A stretch of DNA of 64,000 nt from Sweltsa coloradensis (taxonomy: Eukaryota > Arthropoda > Insecta > Plecoptera > Chloroperlidae): assembly GCA_024449915.1 (NCBI GenBank), contig JAMZAV010001733.1, forward strand, positions 248,001-312,000. Direction: 5' to 3'. The translations under genes were made by a program, and so were the position numbers. Shown here one piece after another: positions 33,965 to 43,610 of this stretch (positions within the stretch are counted from its first letter, which is position 1; every line of letters begins with the position of its first letter). The notes under the pieces are model-generated. The model ran no database searches. It saw only the letters and a list, made by a program, of their open reading frames with translations, and had not been told where the DNA came from.

Positions 33965-34165
33965 TTATTTGGGAAAGAACGAATGAAGAAAAACTCTGGG
34001 AAGACAGAAAGAAATTGAGAGAACTAGTGGAAATGCCGGTCTTAAAAGACAGCGAAGAAGATGAGGTGCTGAGCCTGGCTAGCAAGCACTGTTTAACTGT
34101 AGCCCGAGAAAATGGTGACTCGTCACCCCCCGACCCGACGCATGTTGGAATAGGGGTCTGATATT
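33965..34165 (+). mobile_element. non-LTR retrotransposon tail, antisense to MTRFR
   Basis: CTCTGGGAAGACAGAAAGAAATT...GAACTAGTGGAAATG and CCCCCCGACCCGACGCATGTTGGAA are relatives of the LINE tail at 24580-24780. Its complement is pyrimidine-rich and lies directly upstream of the acceptor of exon 33945-33751. Confidence 0.6.
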
Positions 34166-34829
34166 ATTATATTTTTAAATATATGCACAGTATATCATTA
34201 CAGACCGAGGTGACGTGTGTATTCAGCCGACCGTAACTAGTTTTAGAGATAGCACAGAGTTGCTAGTTATGTGGTAGGCCTATGATTGAACAGGATTCAG
34301 GCCTACTACAGGTCTATGAAACATCTGACTCTGACCATTGTCCAGGTGAGCGAGCTTGAATCTACCATAAAAAAGGTTAGCCTTTTGCGAGAGGTCTGGT
34401 GTTTTTTTATTTGGTTGTGTAGGCCTTATGATCTTAAGTTCAAGCATAACATTTACTGCAAAGTGCAAATTAATCTTACGTTGAGTGGTGTGATTGGTCG
34501 ATTTCATCACGTGATAATCAAACAAAAGAATTGTGTTGTTACGTTCAGTATTCCGATTGGTCCCCCACCTTACGTGACCGTAAAAACAGCAACGCCTTGT
34601 TCTTATGTCCAACCATTGATTAAAGAAGGCTGGTTTAATACATGTGTAAACCTTTAACGTTTCTATTTCAAATACCGGTAGGAATTTCATCCGAAAAGGA
34701 GTTTTTAGGGGGTTGTTTACTTTTGGGGCATAAAATTATTTTATATTTTCATAAATATATAGGCCTAGGTTATGCATAATAGGCTAGCGGACATGAAAAA
34801 CAAAAACGGAAAAAAACCCTGAAGAAATC
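34166..34829. other. MTRFR intron, no feature seen
   Basis: Overlapping ORFs on both strands at 34280-34690 mirror each other and have no motif. I see a dispersed-repeat word (CCTTTAACGTTTCTATTT) at 34650. Confidence 0.4.
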
Positions 34830-35175
34830 CAAACACCAAAACCAGTTTAAAACCAGTTTTCAAAAAAAAATTGTTGTGGGTTAGGAGTGGCGAAGATGTT
34901 TGTTGCCTCTACTTTATCGGCATATTTACGATTGGGAAAGCGGGTTTGACTTTGGTAAGTTGGGATGGGTGATCTCGATTTTGAAAATATTAGCCCTGCA
35001 GCCGAGAAATGGCACACACTTGTGTACCACAGATAACCTAGGAAGTTTCCCTTGCATGTCTCGCTACCATTCAAGGGGAACTAATTTTTTATTTTTTTTA
35101 ACGATTTTAAAATTCAAAACCAGTAGCGTTCAAAACCGGATTGAAACCGGTTTCCGGTTAACCAAAGTTATCCCA
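34830..35175. mobile_element. MITE related to 25342-25699
   Basis: The sequence shares TTAGGAGTGGCGAAGATGTTTG, GGGTGATCTCGATTTTGAAAATA and GGTTTCCGGTTAACCAAAGTTATCCC. The left end is degenerate. It lies in the MTRFR intron between the two catalytic exon copies. Confidence 0.65.
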
Positions 35176-35800
35176 CAGAAATCTAACACGGTGCTATCAT
35201 GCCAATAAACTACACTAACGTAGGTCGCACTATTGTAATATGTGGAATTGTGGGTATGGGTAAACAAATGTCCTGTACTTCTTCTTTAAAAGTTCAAATA
35301 AATAAAGTTAAAAAATAACAAGGTAGGCCCTAAGTAACCCTTCAACATCAACCTTGTATCCTTAGAAGTCCTCTAGGATGCTGCCAAAGTATTACACAGT
35401 GTTGGTAAGGCTTGTGCAGTGGTAATTCTTATTACTATTGAATATGAATACTAAATATACCATATCACTCATTCACTATTGTGTAGGCTAGGACGAGTGT
35501 GTCGGACTTGCACAATCCTTTCTTTTATATGCGCCGCGCCGGGTAGGACTTTAAAAAATGTTGCATGCGAATGTAGGTCACACCTTAGTTTTGTGCCTTT
35601 AAATTCTAAGTGCGACCTACAATCGAGAAAATACGAAAGAAAATATGTAAACCACCGCGCTTTGAACAAAACCCTAACATTTTGTATTGATTTTTTTGTA
35701 GTGGATTCAAGCACAAGATGCTCTTCTGGGTAATTACCAAATATATTAAATTTTATTGAGGCTAATTTGAATTACTGTGAAGACAAGTTGAGATATTCAC
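35176..35800. other. MTRFR intron, no feature seen
   Basis: ORFs at 35469-35733 on both strands lack motifs. CGACCTACAATCGAGAAAATACG and CATGCGAATGTAGGTCACACC form a loose inverted pair, which could be a small MITE. Confidence 0.35.
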
Positions 35801-36077
35801 CTGAGGGTACGTGTGTTAGCACAACACAGTTGGAGTTTTTATTAACTGCAGATCCGCCCGGACCACTACCTCGCACAAACTTCTCCTCCAAGTCATCTTC
35901 GCGTAATTTAGGAACTCGAGAATAGTCGACGGTGTGCTTGTTTCGGAAGACCAAGTTTTGGATTGGCAACCGTTGTGACATTCGCCATGGGTCGTTGCAG
36001 ATAACAAAAAGACTAGATCGGTGCGACGAGAGGTATCGTGACAGGCTCGACACAACGAGGCTCATGAAGTGCAACAT
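35801..36077 (-). CDS. MTRFR: MTRFR (C12orf65) exon with start codon; GGQ replaced by GGS
   Basis: The ATG at 36077 opens a Ser/Arg/Leu-rich, acid-free N-terminus ([20 protein letters not shown]) typical of a mitochondrial targeting peptide. It is followed by [20 protein letters not shown] and [17 protein letters not shown]. The second part is the catalytic loop of class I release factors; MTRFR rescues stalled mitoribosomes by acting on peptidyl-tRNA in the large subunit. The catalytic GGQ glutamine is Ser (TCT) here, needing at least two base changes from CAA/CAG. The exon ends TCAG before GTGAAT, phase 1. Joined to 32847-32603 it gives 173 residues (human 166). With GGS, hydrolysis is expected to be impaired. 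Confidence 0.85.
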
Positions 36078-36085
36078 TTTTTCTT

Positions 36086-36124
36086 TTATATCACGCTTTT
36101 GTTCTTCAGGATAATCAAACCTTT
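36086..36124 (-). CDS. MIEF1-microprotein-like LYR protein, exon 2 (C-terminus)
   Basis: After the acceptor tttttgttgcag, the phase 0 continuation of the LYR frame gives 12 codons ([12 protein letters not shown]) and TAA at 36088-36086. The human microprotein ends with an equivalent EKGLVFLNGK-type helix, so the splice junction and frame are well supported. The same exon then carries the MTRFR start codon at 36077. Confidence 0.82.
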   Translation of the reverse strand, partial: KGLIILKNKSVI

Positions 36125-37039
36125 CTGCAACAAAAACAATAAACATAGCTAAGCATATCGAGTGGATTCAGTTCCATGAGTAAAATCCATCCGCAATCAC
36201 ATTTGTCAGCATGTCAGCATTCTTGGGACAGTCACAGAATGCTTTTTTCCTACCAGCAATGTAGAATTGACATCTATTGTATCCTTATTGCCAAGTAGGG
36301 GGTTAGATGCACACAAAGTTGCGTGCCATTTGTTGGTCTAGGCTATTTGAGCTGCAAGGGGAAATTCTACAATCTTTGGTCTACGTTTGGTACAATCAAG
36401 AGACAACCTCATTGATGGGTGAGACCAGTGACATTGACATTTGTCACTATCCATTAATGAGTCTATAAAGATATACGCTGAGGCTATTCGACCATAGCTA
36501 CTCAATTCGTCCGTAGCATGATGCATGAACGAACATCGGCGGAAATCACCGAAGGTACTCGAACTGTGGGTACGGAAAAATTAGGCCTGCTAATTTAACC
36601 GTAGGAACGGGAAGTAAATTACGTTAATTCAATAATAACCACTCTGAAAATATACGAATTATGTTATAATTAATAAAGATTGAACACAAACACTACCATT
36701 TCACTGTTGCCGGCGCGCCATGTTTATTATGACATTTACTTAGTAGGCCTACCAACCTTTTCAATAAAATACTCTACTTACCAAACCTTTAACGTTGCTA
36801 TTTTAAATCTTAACTCGTTTTTTAATAAAATACTCTACTTACCAAACCTTTAACGTTGCTATTTTAAATCTAAACTCGTTTTTAACGGAAAGGATTTCGG
36901 ATGCGCTCTTATCGATTGTATCCTAGAACTAGCCTAGGCTAGCGCGACTGTTGTATAATAGTATGCATCTCTATGTAACTATGTATACTCCATGTATGGA
37001 TGTTGTCATAACAACATTGTCATTGAACAACCAAAGGAT

Positions 37040-37820
37040 GTCCAAGGAGTTCAGAGATTCTTGGGTTTCGTTAACTACATGGCAAAATTTCTTCCGAATT
37101 GTCTGATATTGCCGAACCCTTAAGAAGACTTACAGATAAGACCGTAAAAGGGGCCTGGCAATCAGCGCAACAAGTTGCAGTTGATACTATAAAAGAACTT
37201 GTAACCACGGCACCTGTTCTCAAGTACTTTGACGTATCTGATGAAGTCACAATACAGAGTGACGCTAGCGATGTTGGGATAGGAGCAACATTAATGCAAG
37301 GTGGACAACCTGTAGCGTTGCTTCACGCACTTTATCGAACACTGAAAGGAACTATGCAGTCATCGAAAAGGAATGTCTTGCAATTGTGTTTGCTTGCGAA
37401 CGGTTTTCCCAATACCTTTACGGTAAAGACATCATCCGAGTAGAATCCGACCACAAAGCTTTAGAAATAATCTTCAAGAAATCATTGTTACAAGCACCTA
37501 AACGCTTACAACGTATGCTGTTAAGGTTACAACGGTTCAATCTTCAAGTAAACTACAAACCTGGAAAGGAGATGCTGATTGCAGATCTCCTGTCGCGAGC
37601 AGCTGTTCCAGGAGGGAGTAAAGAAATCGAGAAGGATTACATCATTTATCAGATGGAAACAGAAGATAAGATACACCGTGAAGTAGAAGAAATCAATCAG
37701 ACTGAACACCTAAATGTAACCAGCGAAAGACTACAACAAATCCAAAGATGCACGGCAACAGATGAAGTACTACAGTCACTCATCACGACCATTCTTTCTG
37801 GATGGCCAGTTGACAAATAA
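37040..37820 (+). pseudogene. gypsy RT C-terminus and RNase H (frameshifted)
   Basis: Fragments read FLGFVNYMAKFLPN, then PVLKYFDVSDEVTIQSDASD (RNase H first aspartate), then FSQYLYGKDIIRVESDHKAL and ADLLSRA. The order is that of Ty3/gypsy Pol. The frame is broken near 37100 and 37390. It was not a host gene. Confidence 0.85.
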
Positions 37821-37849
37821 AAAATTCCAATCAATATCGGGGAATATTG

Positions 37850-38900
37850 GTCTTGCCAAGAAGAGCTTAGTGTACAAAATGGTGTTGTGTTTAAAAATAG
37901 TAAGATTATCATACCAAAGACGATGCGGCGTGAGATGTTGGTACGGATACATGCCAGTCACCTTGGAACCGAAGCATGCTTAAGAAAAGCCAGAGATGTT
38001 TTGTATTGGCCGCAGATGTCAGCCGACATTCGAGAGACTATAAAGCATTGTACAGCGTGCCAAGAGTTTGCAGATAAACAACAAAAAGAACCGCTGCAAA
38101 CACAACGCACACCGGACATTCCATGGTCTCGAGTGTCGATGGATATGTTCTTTCTCAAGAAAAAAAAATATCTCCTTTTAGTATAGATCACTATTCGGAT
38201 TTCTGGGAGTTAGATGAAATAGAAAATTCATTGGCAACCACACTCGTGGAAGTAACTAAGAAGAACTTTAGCCGTCATGGAATTCCCGAAGTGTTAGTCA
38301 CAGATAATGACACTCCATTTGTCAGTGCAGAGTTTAGAAGATTTGCCACTGAATGGGAGTTCACACACAACACATCATTGCCAAGACATAGCCAATCCAA
38401 TGGAAAAATAGAAGCAACAGTGAAAATCGTTAAACGGTTACTAAAGAAAACCTTCCGCTCCAACTCCGATCCTTGGAAGGCAATCCTAGATTGGCGAAAT
38501 ACACCAACAGACCAGTTACTGGCTAGTCCAGTACAAAAAACTAATGTCCCGTCGAACCAGAACAACCTTACCGACAACTACATCACTTCTGGTCCCAAAA
38601 GTGGTAGATGGCGTATTGGAAAATATCGAGCTCAAGAAGATGCGAATGAAGAGCAACTACGATAAGACAGCCAGGCCATTGCCAGAATTACAAGTTGGAC
38701 AAGACATTCGCCTTCAGCCGAATCCAGGAGATCGCGATAAGCTGTGGCGACCCGGGACTGTAGCCGAGAAACTGTCAACCAGATCCTACATTGTGATGTG
38801 GATGGATCAAAGTATCGAAGAAATAGAAAATTCATACGAGAAGCTCCAGTCCAGGCTGACACAGATAGGGAACCTGATGTCGCCAAAGTAGGCCTACAAA
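37850..38900 (+). pseudogene. gypsy integrase (broken)
   Basis: An H2C2 zinc region (HASHLGTEACLRKARDVLYW, then HCTACQEF) and the later core (VTDNDTPFVSAEFRRFATEW, SNGKIEATVKIVKRLL) identify a gypsy-type integrase. Frame breaks occur near 38170 and 38540. Confidence 0.85.
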
Positions 38901-39116
38901 CTGCCACCAGATTGAATGAATCAGAACCTCATGTAGATCAGCCAGACATAGAGCAGGAAGTTCAACTGGTGCCGGCTCACACCCAAGACTCGCCTGGACA
39001 GAAGATGCGAACTCGCAGTGGAAGAAGAGTGATACTTCCGTTACGATACAAGGAATAATAATTAAATATATTAAGTAAAATTGTTAACTAGCTATACATA
39101 AACGAAGAAGGGAAGA

Positions 39117-39228
39117 TGTTGTATAATAGTATGCATCTCTATGTACTATGTATACTCCATGTATGGATGTTGTCATAACAACATTGTCATTTAATAAACA
39201 ACAGTTATCATTGCTAATCTTGTCAACA
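39117..39228 (+). repeat. 3' LTR of the gypsy element
   Basis: This is a 112-bp LTR with TGTTG...CAACA ends and an internal AATAAA. The first 76 bp match the truncated 5' LTR at 36949-37024 almost perfectly, indicating a fairly recent insertion. Confidence 0.85.
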
Positions 39229-39369
39229 GCGACGCAGCACTTTTTAAACGCTTTTATCATCTAGAATTGTGTTTGCGACGGGGCCGAATGTAGTGAAATC
39301 ATTTGCAGAAAAAACATGGACCCAAATAGAATGGTAAAAAAAAAACGACCAAACGAAAATTTGAACTGC

Positions 39370-39440
39370 CGACCTCTCGCATAGAATTCGGACGCGCTAC
39401 CACTCTGCCACAATGCACTGTGATATTTGAAGCTATTGGC
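39370..39440 (-). tRNA. tRNA-like remnant on minus strand
   Basis: On the minus strand TGGCAGAGTGGTAGCGCG is an A-box-like D arm, with GTCGGCAGTTCAAAT as a weak B-box and a T-run after it. It sits within the GTGGCTATTTAACCG element and is probably tRNA-derived, not functional. Confidence 0.3.
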
Positions 39441-39911
39441 CTAGTTACGTGGTATCCCGCGGACGATTCGGATACCTTCGATTATTTCCGCTGATCTTCG
39501 TTCATGCTACGGACAAATTGAGAATCGTAATTTTCCCGTAGCTACGGTTAAATAGCCACTTCCAAAGATATAATTAGCCTGGCCCTATGTAGGCTATTCA
39601 TTATACTATACCTACTAGTACAAAATTGTACACTTTCCTTATTGCATGTTTGCGTGTTTCTTAATATGAGGTTTCGGTAATGATCAACAGGTAGGGGGGC
39701 CAATACAATAGGTTACCTGTCTCAATGGAGAGCTGACTCTTTGTTGCTAGTTGGCTCTTAGGCCTATCGTGGTACGAACAATAGCCACTAGGCTCTAACC
39801 ATCCATACCCGTGTACAAAATTCAGCAAGATATGCTAATGTAGTATAAAAACTGCTAGGCCTAGGCCTAGGCCCTACCTGGCCCTAGCCATACAAGTAAA
39901 GTAGGGCCTAC

Positions 39912-40079
39912 CTTATAATGAAAATGTATGTCTTCTTCTATTGACAGGGCTTTATTTTTCTTGAATTCTTTTCTTATTCTTCGAGTAAAGAAATCCTTGT
40001 CGGTAAATTTCAGCTGCTTTGAATAGCGAAGAAGATCTCTGTATAATCGAATGACTTGGCTGCCAGTGGGGGCGCTCAT
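39912..40079 (-). CDS. MIEF1-microprotein-like LYR protein, exon 1
   Basis: The first 56 codons contain VIRLYRDLLRYSKQLKFTDK and then RRIRKEFKKNK, the LYR motif and following basic helix of the LYRM/complex1_LYR family. The pattern (LYR.LLR...L.. TD.DF...IR.EF.KN) matches the human MIEF1 microprotein (AltMiD51), a 70-residue mitochondrial matrix protein that with MALSU1 and acyl carrier protein docks on the assembling mitoribosomal large subunit. The exon ends with AAG before GTAGGC, phase 0. It joins to 36124 in phase, giving a 68-residue protein ending [12 protein letters not shown], similar in length and C-terminus to the human one. In mammals this ORF sits upstream of MIEF1; here it sits upstream of MTRFR. 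Confidence 0.85.
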
Positions 40080-40800
40080 TACAGTAGCACACTTGTAAAA
40101 GTAGGGTTATGTTCACCTAGGCCAGCTGTTATACAAACTTGGTTTACACAGATTTCGTATTCGCACGCTGTTACCAACCAAATTGTCTCGGATAACTCTA
40201 GACTTTAGAGCATTTTGAGTCTGATTTTCTACAGAAACTGGGAACTTTGCAAAATCACAAAAGTTACTGTCAATGCGCAACAGCTGATGTCGCCATGTTT
40301 TATCAAACTCGATAGTCGATTTGTGATTGGCTGTTTTCTAATGTTGGTCGCAATGGTTGGTTTTTGCAACGTTGTTGGTGGTTTTTTTAAGGTTGGCAGA
40401 AGTGGTTCTACTTTCACCATAATCCAGAAAGAAGGTGTCGTTTGTGCGAAGTGTCATGTTATCGTCTTTTTGGGAATTTTAATTCAACTAGGTCTAGGTT
40501 ATCACATAAATAAGGGTTATTATCTGATTCCCTTACTCAGATAAGAGAATAGTGCAGTGTAATTCGTAATCTTTTAAACGATCTAACGACGGAGCCGCGG
40601 AATTTGCGAGTTTTTAACGGAACACCGAACACGGAAGTCCAGATTTGGATCTCGTCTCGACGACAAAGGGTGGGCAAAAAGACGTTATTTCCTTGAGCCT
40701 AGGCGATGTCTGCGGGTCTACGTTTAGCTATGAAGGTGACAACGTAAAGATGTGAGCGGCTGGATCACGGTACGTAGCCTAGGGTATGGGTTGTATTTTC
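40080..40800. promoter_or_regulatory. upstream region of the LYR/MTRFR dicistron
   Basis: This stretch is free of recognised repeats and lies immediately upstream of the dicistron's start codon. Positions 40560-40770 are CpG-richer and end with a possible donor (GATCACGGTACGTA), which could be a 5' non-coding exon of the + strand TNK2 gene. That is speculation from position only. The + ORF 40215-40544 has no motif. Confidence 0.25.
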
Positions 40801-42110
40801 TTAAATAATTTTGCAAATTTCCTTTGGTTCCCCCCTTATCCCCCCTATCCCGCGACTTGCTTAGGCCTAGGATAGGGGGCTAGGCCCTAGGCCTAGGCCT
40901 AGGGCTAGGCATCGCTCTCCTAGGATCTAGGTAGCCTGGCATTTCATGTAGGCTAGAGTCGGCAACTTGAAGAAAACTTGTTATGTAGCCTCCTTGCAAT
41001 GTTAATCATTCTTGTCACGCGTGAATATTATCGCGATTGCATTACCGATGTCATTGTTTACAAGCTACAAATGTAGGGCCTACTCACTACCAGAGTGTGT
41101 CTTGCTTTCTAATGAGACTTGATTATATGTATGTGACGTGCATTCCTAATGATTGCCAAGAGACAAGATACGCAGGCTTCACTCACTTGTCGTTATCATG
41201 GGGCTGCCCTAGCCTAGGCCCTACCCTATAATTTGTGTTTTCTTGCACCTAGAGGTCTGTGTTAATCATAAAATTGACAAAAAGTTGTCAAGTGTTTCAC
41301 GGGACAACTTTTTTGTTTTAGATAGAATGATATTCATTTTGTATTACATTTAGGCTAGGCCTAGTAGGTTGGCCTAGGACAACCGATATGCTTTGCCAGC
41401 AAAGGGATGTTTTTGTGCAACTAGACTTTTTTAGGCCTACCGGTACCGTAGCCTGCCTATACGGACCCACATGCGATGTTTCGTCAACAAACAGACCATG
41501 ATCCGCCAATACAGCCTGATTACTTATCACCTGCTGAGGGTGACTGCAGAGTTGTTTATAAGCCTAGGGGCCGACCTTTATCCACTTACACGCAGTGGTT
41601 AAAGTGGATTCGGAATAGTAACGGTATGTAAATGCTGAAGAAAGTATTGAAGCATGAACACCGGGGGTCTGGGGGTAGCGCCCCCCAGTTTTCCCCTGCA
41701 GGGATTTTTTTTAGGGTGTGTTGTTGCCTTGTTGGAAACCATTGGCGCTAAAGCCCCAGCCCCAGAACCCCTCACAAGCACAAGCACCAACATTTAATTT
41801 ATATTTAAAGCTCTTCACTTTTAATATATCTTATAAATGATACATTTTGATGAAAATAATATTGAAACAAACAAATAGGATAGGTAAATAAAAGAAAGAA
41901 AGAAATTAAAACACCTTGTTGCATCTTGAGTTTAGCGCTGTGGTCAGTTACAGTTTGCGGTATTTTTTTCATTTTAGAGCTGTGCTTTGTTGTTATGACC
42001 GCCACACGCTCTAGTGGCAACTTTTTAGACCCAACCTAAGTTTCACCCGGCACCCCTAATCAGCAGCGCTGCCACTTTCAAATAGTGCATTTCCGATTCC
42101 GAAGAATTGG
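40801..42110. other. intergenic, AGGCCT-rich, no gene seen
   Basis: Dense TAGGCCTAGG runs occur near 40865-40910. ORFs at 41037-41793 lack motifs. Some C-rich repeat fragments (GGGGGTAGCGCCCCCC) lie at 41670. Confidence 0.4.
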
Positions 42111-42113
42111 ATT

Positions 42114-42723
42114 TGTTGGATGAGCGTAGCGAGCGAAGCGAAGATTCCATTTCACTACACTGGAGAATAAAATCCGGAATGTTTTTTTTTTTTTTTTTTT
42201 TTCTTTCTTTCTGTATTTTTGTTTGTCTGTTAACACGATTCCGGCTAAACCAATACTCGATTGCGATGAAATTTTATGGAGGCCTTCGAAATCTCTGAAC
42301 TTAGAACTGCCACGTTTTTGAGCGCAATCGAAAAATTATTTCTCATGAAAATCACAATTTTACGATTTTTTCGATTTTTAAAAAATTTCTTCGTCTTATA
42401 ACACCTACATGCTTTATCCGATTGTAATGATTTTTTCACAGAACCTTAATTTTATGAATTAATATATTCGTGTGAAATTTGAGCGTAATCAAATAATTAT
42501 TTCTTATGAAAATTTCAATATTACGATTTTTTCCTTTTTTAAAATTACGATTAATTAAAAAAATAAGTTAATTTTTTATTTAATTTGATTTAATTTTTAA
42601 AAAATTTCAACAAAGTTCTGATTTTTTCACAGAACAACAGAAAATCCGCAAAACACATCGCAGCTCAATTCACCAATTACGCTCATCCAACAACGCGGCG
42701 GGACTTAAGCGTTTTCCTAGTTA
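42114..42723. mobile_element. TTGGATGAGCG...CCTAGT element, copy 3
   Basis: Starts TTGTTGGATGAGCGTAGCGAGC and ends CGCTCATCCAACAACGCGGCGG...GCGTTTTCCTAGTT. The subterminal words TTGGATGAGCG and CGCTCATCCAA are inverted. The centre differs from the other copies, so this is an older or divergent member. Confidence 0.65.
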
Positions 42724-42734
42724 GAACAATTTTG

Positions 42735-43610
42735 GGGGGGCTGACCAGCATAGGCGTGTGCAGGGGGGGAAGGCCCCCCCGCCTTGGCCCCCCATTAGGC
42801 CTAGACATGTTATCAAAATAACTGATCACGTTTAATAATTTATACAAAATTTACAAAATTTGAAAAATGTCTAGGCCCTACTTAGTTTACCGAAATCCTT
42901 TATGCCCACCTAGGCCTTTTTCTATCATCATCTCACTTTTAAATAAGTTGTAGGCCTATAACAAAAATGCCATATGGTATTAAGTGTAAATAATAGCTAA
43001 ATTCTTACTCTCAAACGCGTTTTAAGCCCTCCCCCAAAAAAGTTTACCCCCAAAAATGTCGCCTCCGAAGGCTGGCCCTGGGGCTACGCCCCAGACCCCC
43101 CATCCCATGCTCCGTTGCCACCATTCCCCCGTCGGTATGGCAATCCTGTGGCCATGAGCGCCCGGAAAACGGAGGGCCCCTGGACAAAGCACATGAAATA
43201 AAATTTCAATATTTATAGCCTAGATCAATCAGTTGAAACTAAACTAAAAACTAAAATAAAAAGTGTCAGAAAAATATCTTGAAGGTTTCCTGTAAGATTC
43301 CTTTTGGTGGTTTTCTAGTTTCGAGTATCGACTGCACAAAAATAACATAATTTTGATATTGTATTTAGCCCACTACTTTTTTCTAAAACCCACCAAATAC
43401 ATTTTAAAACCTGATTTTCCAAATTTTCGCCTACGGCGCTGGTGTTGGGGGACCCTGCCCCCCAAACCCCCTGTGCTTGCTTAACGAAAGTACAAATTAT
43501 CAATTTTACCCACCTCTGCCAAAATTCCTGCGGACGTCCATACCTGTGGCCCCCCCATTGTAAAATCTCTGCGCACGCCTATGCTGACCATGGTCAGCCC
43601 CCCTGGATGA
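42735..43610. mobile_element. element with GGGCTGACCAGCATAGGCG inverted ends
   Basis: The left end GGGCTGACCAGCATAGGCGTGTGCA and the right end TGCGCACGCCTATGCTGACCATGGTCAGCCC are inverted. The interior is non-coding with C-rich blocks (43020-43110, 43440-43475). Confidence 0.65.

Larger units (their letters stand above)
36949..39228 (+). mobile_element. internally deleted Ty3/gypsy retrotransposon, TSD GCGAC
   Basis: Short LTRs start TGTTGTATAATAGT and end GTCAACA. The 3' LTR is 39117-39228; the 5' LTR is cut short at about 37024, where the sequence jumps into the reverse-transcriptase end. A polypurine tract (AACGAAGAAGGGAAGA) precedes the 3' LTR. Five-bp duplications GCGAC lie at 36944-36948 and 39229-39233. 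Gag, protease and most of RT are missing, and the remaining frames are broken. Confidence 0.9.
36479..39562. mobile_element. GTGGCTATTTAACCG-ended DNA element carrying a gypsy insertion
   Basis: The left end (GAGGCTATTCGACCATAGCTA, CCGTAGCATGATGCATGAACGAA) and the right end (TTCGTTCATGCTACGG, CCGTAGCTACGGTTAAATAGCC) are inverted copies. The element continues on both sides of the retrotransposon at 36949-39228. Two tandem copies of CAAACCTTTAACGTTGCTATTTTAAA lie at 36783-36873. A related piece is at 4136. Confidence 0.65.
32331..40079 (-). other. MTRFR: dicistronic mitochondrial locus: LYR microprotein plus MTRFR (span)
   Basis: The span runs from the ATG of the LYR microprotein (40079) to polyadenylation signals at 32357-32352 and 32336-32331 on the minus strand. 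Exon order is 40079-39912, then 36124-35801, optionally 33945-33751, then 32847-32603. The first exon pair completes a 68-residue LYR protein; 8 nt after its stop the MTRFR start codon opens in the same exon. Both are families of mitochondrial matrix proteins acting on the large mitoribosomal subunit. The large first intron holds a MITE with a Ty3/gypsy insertion. Confidence 0.8.

Noticed and set aside
35850..35852. GGS in MTRFR as a sequencing error of GGQ
   Set aside because: TCT differs from CAA and CAG at two or three positions, and the surrounding codons are diverged silently from the GGQ copy, so it is a real difference.
36965..39060. Long + strand ORFs with RNase H and integrase domains as host genes
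   Set aside because: They lie between LTRs with a polypurine tract and target-site duplication, are frame-broken, and are Ty3/gypsy Pol.
40215..40544. 109-codon + strand ORF upstream of the LYR gene
   Set aside because: No motif, no splice or composition support, and a shadow ORF on the other strand; probably chance in the promoter region.
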